Origin: Candidula unifasciata
Lineage: Eukaryota; Mollusca; Gastropoda; Stylommatophora; Geomitridae
Direction of reading: 5' to 3'
NCBI GenBank assembly: GCA_905116865.2
Contig: CAJHNH020008423.1
Coordinates: 302,031-366,030, forward strand
DNA length: 64,000 nucleotides
Position numbers and translations under genes: made by a program. Below the pieces are notes generated by a model that had not been told where the DNA came from, searched no databases, and saw nothing but the letters and a program-made list of their open reading frames with translations. Positions within the stretch are counted from its first letter, which is position 1. The number at the start of each line of letters is the position of its first letter. Below are positions 61,030 through 64,000 of the stretch, in pieces.

Positions 61030-61300
61030 ACTGAAAGGGTTAGTTAGTATGATGATTAGGATAATGATGGGGGTAACGCTGATTACTATGAGGATTTTGA
61101 GGATGAAAATGCTGGTAATGATGATTACCATGAGGATTTTGACCATGATAATGGTTATTAATATGGTGTTGATAATTATGAGGATAATGGTGATGGTGAT
61201 CAGAATAATTGTGTTAATAGCGATGATGACGATAAGGGTGTGACGATAAACGATCAAAATGATCATACATATGATGATGACAGTGATGATTACAAATAAC
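61030..61300. repeat. Imperfect GAT/ATG-rich tract
   Basis: gatgattaggataatgatgg-type sequence; Met/Ile/Thr-rich frames on both strands are low-complexity. Confidence 0.75.
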
Positions 61301-61379
61301 GAGGAACAGGGCAATGATTATGATCAGACGAAAAATGTGAAGATGAGGAAAATGACCTTGATCGTAAATGAATAAATGA

Positions 61380-62130
61380 ATGAATTAAGAAGTGACATCC
61401 CTGAACTCCGGACATCAACACATGTGCTCCGTCGCCATCTTCAGTAGTCAATGAAAAGTCGACATGCTAAAAGTACCCGTCGAAACCTGATTCAAATGTC
61501 GCCTATGTTTTCCCTTCAGTGTTGAAAATCTCCCAGAACCTCTAGTCGACCCCCGCTGAATAAGTGTTTCGGTTCTTTATTAATATCCTACCCCAGATGA
61601 CGTCACAGAACAGTCTAACATTTTAGAGTGTGGTAAGACTGGGTTTCCTAGCTTTTTGGTCATCTTAACGACCCCAAAACATCTAGAACTGGCCCTAACA
61701 CCCAAAACATTTAGAACTAGCCCTAACCCCCAACCCACCTACGTCTTCATACAGTCTAGGTCCCACGACTGCATGCATCCTATCTGCCAACCCTTGAAAT
61801 ATTAGACTGTCCCGGGACTTGTGGATTTCTCCTGTTTGGGGTAGGATATTAATTAAGCACCAGTCTTTCAGTGTATGGATTCTCTTTTTTATCGCACTGT
61901 CCATTTAATAACAGAGAGCTTCATCACGTCCGCTTTATCATAAAGTACCTCACCGCCCAGAGGAGCGACAGCAGCTAATCTATTAGCCTGCTCGTTACCT
62001 CGCACACCTTGACGATGAGATGGCGACGAAGATGAATAATTCATTGATAATTGCGACGATTATCGCAGCGATGAAAATGAAAGGTGAAACTATAGGGAAC
62101 TAACATGAATAATGTTACAAGATGTTCTAA
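61380..62130 (-). mobile_element. RNase H LINE copy with an inserted MITE
   Basis: Reverse. Right part (61855-62020) reads GVRGNEQANRLAAVAPLGGE and VLYDKADVMK; left part (61380-61570) is the usual 3' end, starting with an (aatg)n tail at 61365. The two parts are separated by a 270-bp TIR element. Confidence 0.82.
61580..61852. mobile_element. Short TIR element (MITE) nested in a LINE copy
   Basis: Inverted ends ATTAATATCCTACCCCA / TGGGGTAGGATATTAAT. The symmetric ends allow a TA or a TTAA target duplication, so the superfamily is open (Tc1/mariner-like or piggyBac-like). No coding frame. Confidence 0.8.
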
Positions 62131-62268
62131 TCGACGGAACAGTGGATTTCACCGCAAGACGAGGCACTACCACAAGATAATAAGTAACACATGTGATATT
62201 TACTTGTTAATACCAAGAGGGGCGAAAGGAGGAAAAAGAAAACCAGGAGAAGGGATAGAGCGAGTGCA

Positions 62269-62275
<7 letters not shown>

Positions 62276-62359
<84 letters not shown>

Positions 62360-62362
62360 ATG
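62276..62362. repeat. (AT)n then (GT)n microsatellite
   Basis: About 30 AT units followed by about 11 GT units. Confidence 0.95.
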
Positions 62363-62449
62363 TGTGTGAAGCGTAAAAATATGTTCTCTGATAAGGATAG
62401 AGAATCTATTTTTATATGTCTGTTAGTTAGCCGTGGTTGTAAAATCACT

Positions 62450-62672
62450 GTCGATGTGTCACTCATAGTTGTTCTTCCTCTGTGCCAGTGGAAATCGCAT
62501 AAACTGTCCTTCACTGTCCGACTTTAAAACAAGTGAAAAGCATGTCCGCCCTGGAAAGCTTGCACTCACAAAGTGAACATGCATAAGGCAGCTGTAAGAT
62601 GTGCGAACACTAACGGTCCCACACCAGATATGCAGCTGACGCCTGTCTGAAATTGACAATCAAGAAGACCAG
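62450..62672 (-). repeat. Repeat F copy, reverse, partial
   Basis: ctctgtgccagtggaaatcg, cataaactgtccttcactgt and caagtgaaaagcatgt align with 42.12-42.20 kb. Confidence 0.6.
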
Positions 62673-62972
62673 CATTTTATCCCGCAAAGGTACATGTCAT
62701 TATAAACGCAGTCAGCCCCGGGCATTTTAGTGCAGTTAACACGTGGCGGATACAAGTAAGAAAACATTTCCCACGAAATCCACAACTCACAGTGTCGCAC
62801 CAAGCACTCAGCTTAGTAGTTGGGCGAAGGATTATTTGTGTGTGTGGGGGGGGGGGGGTGGAGGGGGACTGAGAAAGAAAGAGGTAGAATAACGTGCATA
62901 TTTTAATATGTAGTCAAACAGATAGAAACACAAACGCAGACAGGCAATCTACAATGTGTAGGCAAACCTTAC

Positions 62973-63111
62973 CAATAAAATTTCTGTCATATTTAAGGAG
63001 ACATTGATCCACGTGTAGAGTATCTCCTGGCGAACGCTGTTTACGGTGTATTTAACTGAGTTCAAGCCCTCCACGTCCTGTCGGTTCTTGCAGTCCCCAA
63101 TGAGAGCTGAT
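62973..63111 (-). CDS. Candidate internal exon, possibly a paralogue of the hairpin protein
   Basis: Acceptor gctttattcacag and donor gtaagg are both strong; 139 bases, open in one frame only: SALIGDCKNRQDVEGLNSVK, YTVNSVRQEILYTWINVSLN, MTEILL. It ends in phase 0, as needed for the 51.4-kb exon. About 25 bases on each side of the acceptor also occur in the dispersed repeats at 27.4 and 63.8 kb. It is therefore either a repeat-derived exon or an exon captured by a repeat. Confidence 0.5.
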
Positions 63112-63144
63112 CTGTGAATAAAGCAACCATATATATATTAGGGT

Positions 63145-63225
63145 TGTACTGAATAGCGATTTTTACTATTCGGCCGAATACGAATAACAGGACCAACTAT
63201 TCGGCCGAATACGAATACGAATAGT
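63145..63225. repeat. Twice-repeated CGGCCGAATACGAATA block
   Basis: ctattcggccgaatacgaat occurs twice within 60 bases, preceded by gggttgtactgaatagcg. It resembles the end of a DNA transposon, but no partner end is in view. Confidence 0.5.
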
Positions 63226-63470
63226 GCATCATCATCATCGTCAGATACCTTGCCGACTGGCGTGGGCGATTATGCCTCGCCACAATCTGCGATCTCCTGC
63301 AGCATGGATTAGTTCGTGTGTTGACACACCTCCATGCCATGCAACAACACTGTCAATAATCTTCTCTAGTTTTCTTCCTCTATCCTTCCTTCCACAGATC
63401 TTTTCAGTGGACACCACATGTTCCATTTTCCCTCCTCTCATAACATAGGCCGAAAAATTATGACTGTCTC
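63225..63470 (-). mobile_element. LINE RT tail, reverse
   Basis: (atc)n end, cttgccgactggcgtgggcg, gatctcctgcagcatggatt, ctgtcaataatcttctctag, ctcctctcataacatagg; the same order in reverse as the 37.5-kb tail. Confidence 0.7.
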
Positions 63471-63569
63471 CTTCTGATGTCTGTGATAAGTTGTCTTCGG
63501 GCTTCCGCCTCTTTCAAAACCTCTTGGTTGCTTTGTGTGGCTATCCAAGGTATTGCATTGTTCTGTAAA

Positions 63570-63860
63570 ACTACATCTCTGTGGCCTCAAGGAATTGTTT
63601 ATTTTTACAGCAGCTCATCTCCTAGAGAAGAGACAGCAGCTAATCTATCAGCCTGCTCGTTACCTCGCACACCTTGATAATGAGTGGGTGAAGAAGATGA
63701 ATAGTTTATTGATAATTGCGACAATTATCATATCGATAAAAATGCAAGTTAAAACTATAAGGAACTAACATAAATAATTTTGCAAGAAATCCTAGTCGAC
63801 GGAACACCACAAAACAAAAGCTTGCAGTCACAAATGAGAGCTGATCAAAGGATACGGCAA
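63570..63860 (-). mobile_element. RNase H LINE motif block plus composite repeat
   Basis: Reverse: HYQGVRGNEQADRLAAVSSL from 63690 down to 63620; upstream of it the same unique block as at 27.42-27.60 kb (gtcgacggaacaccacaaaa, aagcttgcagtcacaaatga, gagctgatc). Confidence 0.78.
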
Positions 63861-63864
63861 CTAT

Positions 63865-64000
63865 ATACATATAATTTTGCTTTATGTGGTCTCGAGGCAT
63901 GTTGTCCACCTTGAATGCTAGAGGTCCCAGTTCAAGCCCCGGTGAAGGCTGGTATTTTTTCACGTTTACTTCTAATAATTTACCCTGGTCTCTTGGTAGT
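63865..64000 (+). mobile_element. SINE C, runs off the window
   Basis: tgtggtctcgaggcatgttg (A-box region), cccagttcaagccccggtg (B box), then gaaggctggtattttttcac. Confidence 0.75.

Overview
This is eukaryotic, intron-rich, repeat-dense animal DNA. Two genes are clear: the 3' two thirds of IFT81 (ciliary intraflagellar transport) on the + strand, and a complete UNC93-family membrane protein gene on the - strand. Both have GT-AG introns, and several families of tRNA-derived SINEs, LINEs and hAT-like MITEs fill the rest. I infer a lophotrochozoan, plausibly a gastropod mollusc, from the general look of the genome; no species marker was recognised.

Layout. 1-17,415: nine IFT81 coding exons separated by introns full of minisatellites, SINEs and dead LINE pieces. 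17,416-38,638: a 21.2-kb last intron of IFT81. It starts with about 3 kb of extremely G-rich (+ strand) repeat, then contains a whole four-exon UNC93-like gene in antisense orientation (30,692 down to 22,503), then minisatellites and a cluster of four young-looking SINEs with target-site duplications. 38,639-38,737: last IFT81 coding exon and stop. 38,738-64,000: mostly repeats, plus four - strand exon candidates (46.1, 49.2, 51.4 and 63.0 kb). These look like parts of one or two genes for a small Pro/Tyr-rich membrane-hairpin protein that I cannot name.

The mobile load has three main parts. (1) A LINE with an RNase H domain (GVxGNExADRLA motif) is present as many truncated 3' ends, and the 66-bp minisatellite at the left edge of the window is made of its RNase H segment. 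(2) One or more LINEs with APE-type endonuclease and reverse transcriptase are present mostly as RT C-terminal tails. (3) There are at least four tRNA-derived SINE families (here called A, B, C, E), one hAT-like MITE family, and unclassified repeats (D, F, G, H).

The two named genes have no evident shared pathway; their link is physical (nested, opposite strands). I see no CRISPR array, operon, tRNA or rRNA gene. All exon borders come from reading splice sites and reading phase by eye. No alignment was run, and repeat limits are approximate.
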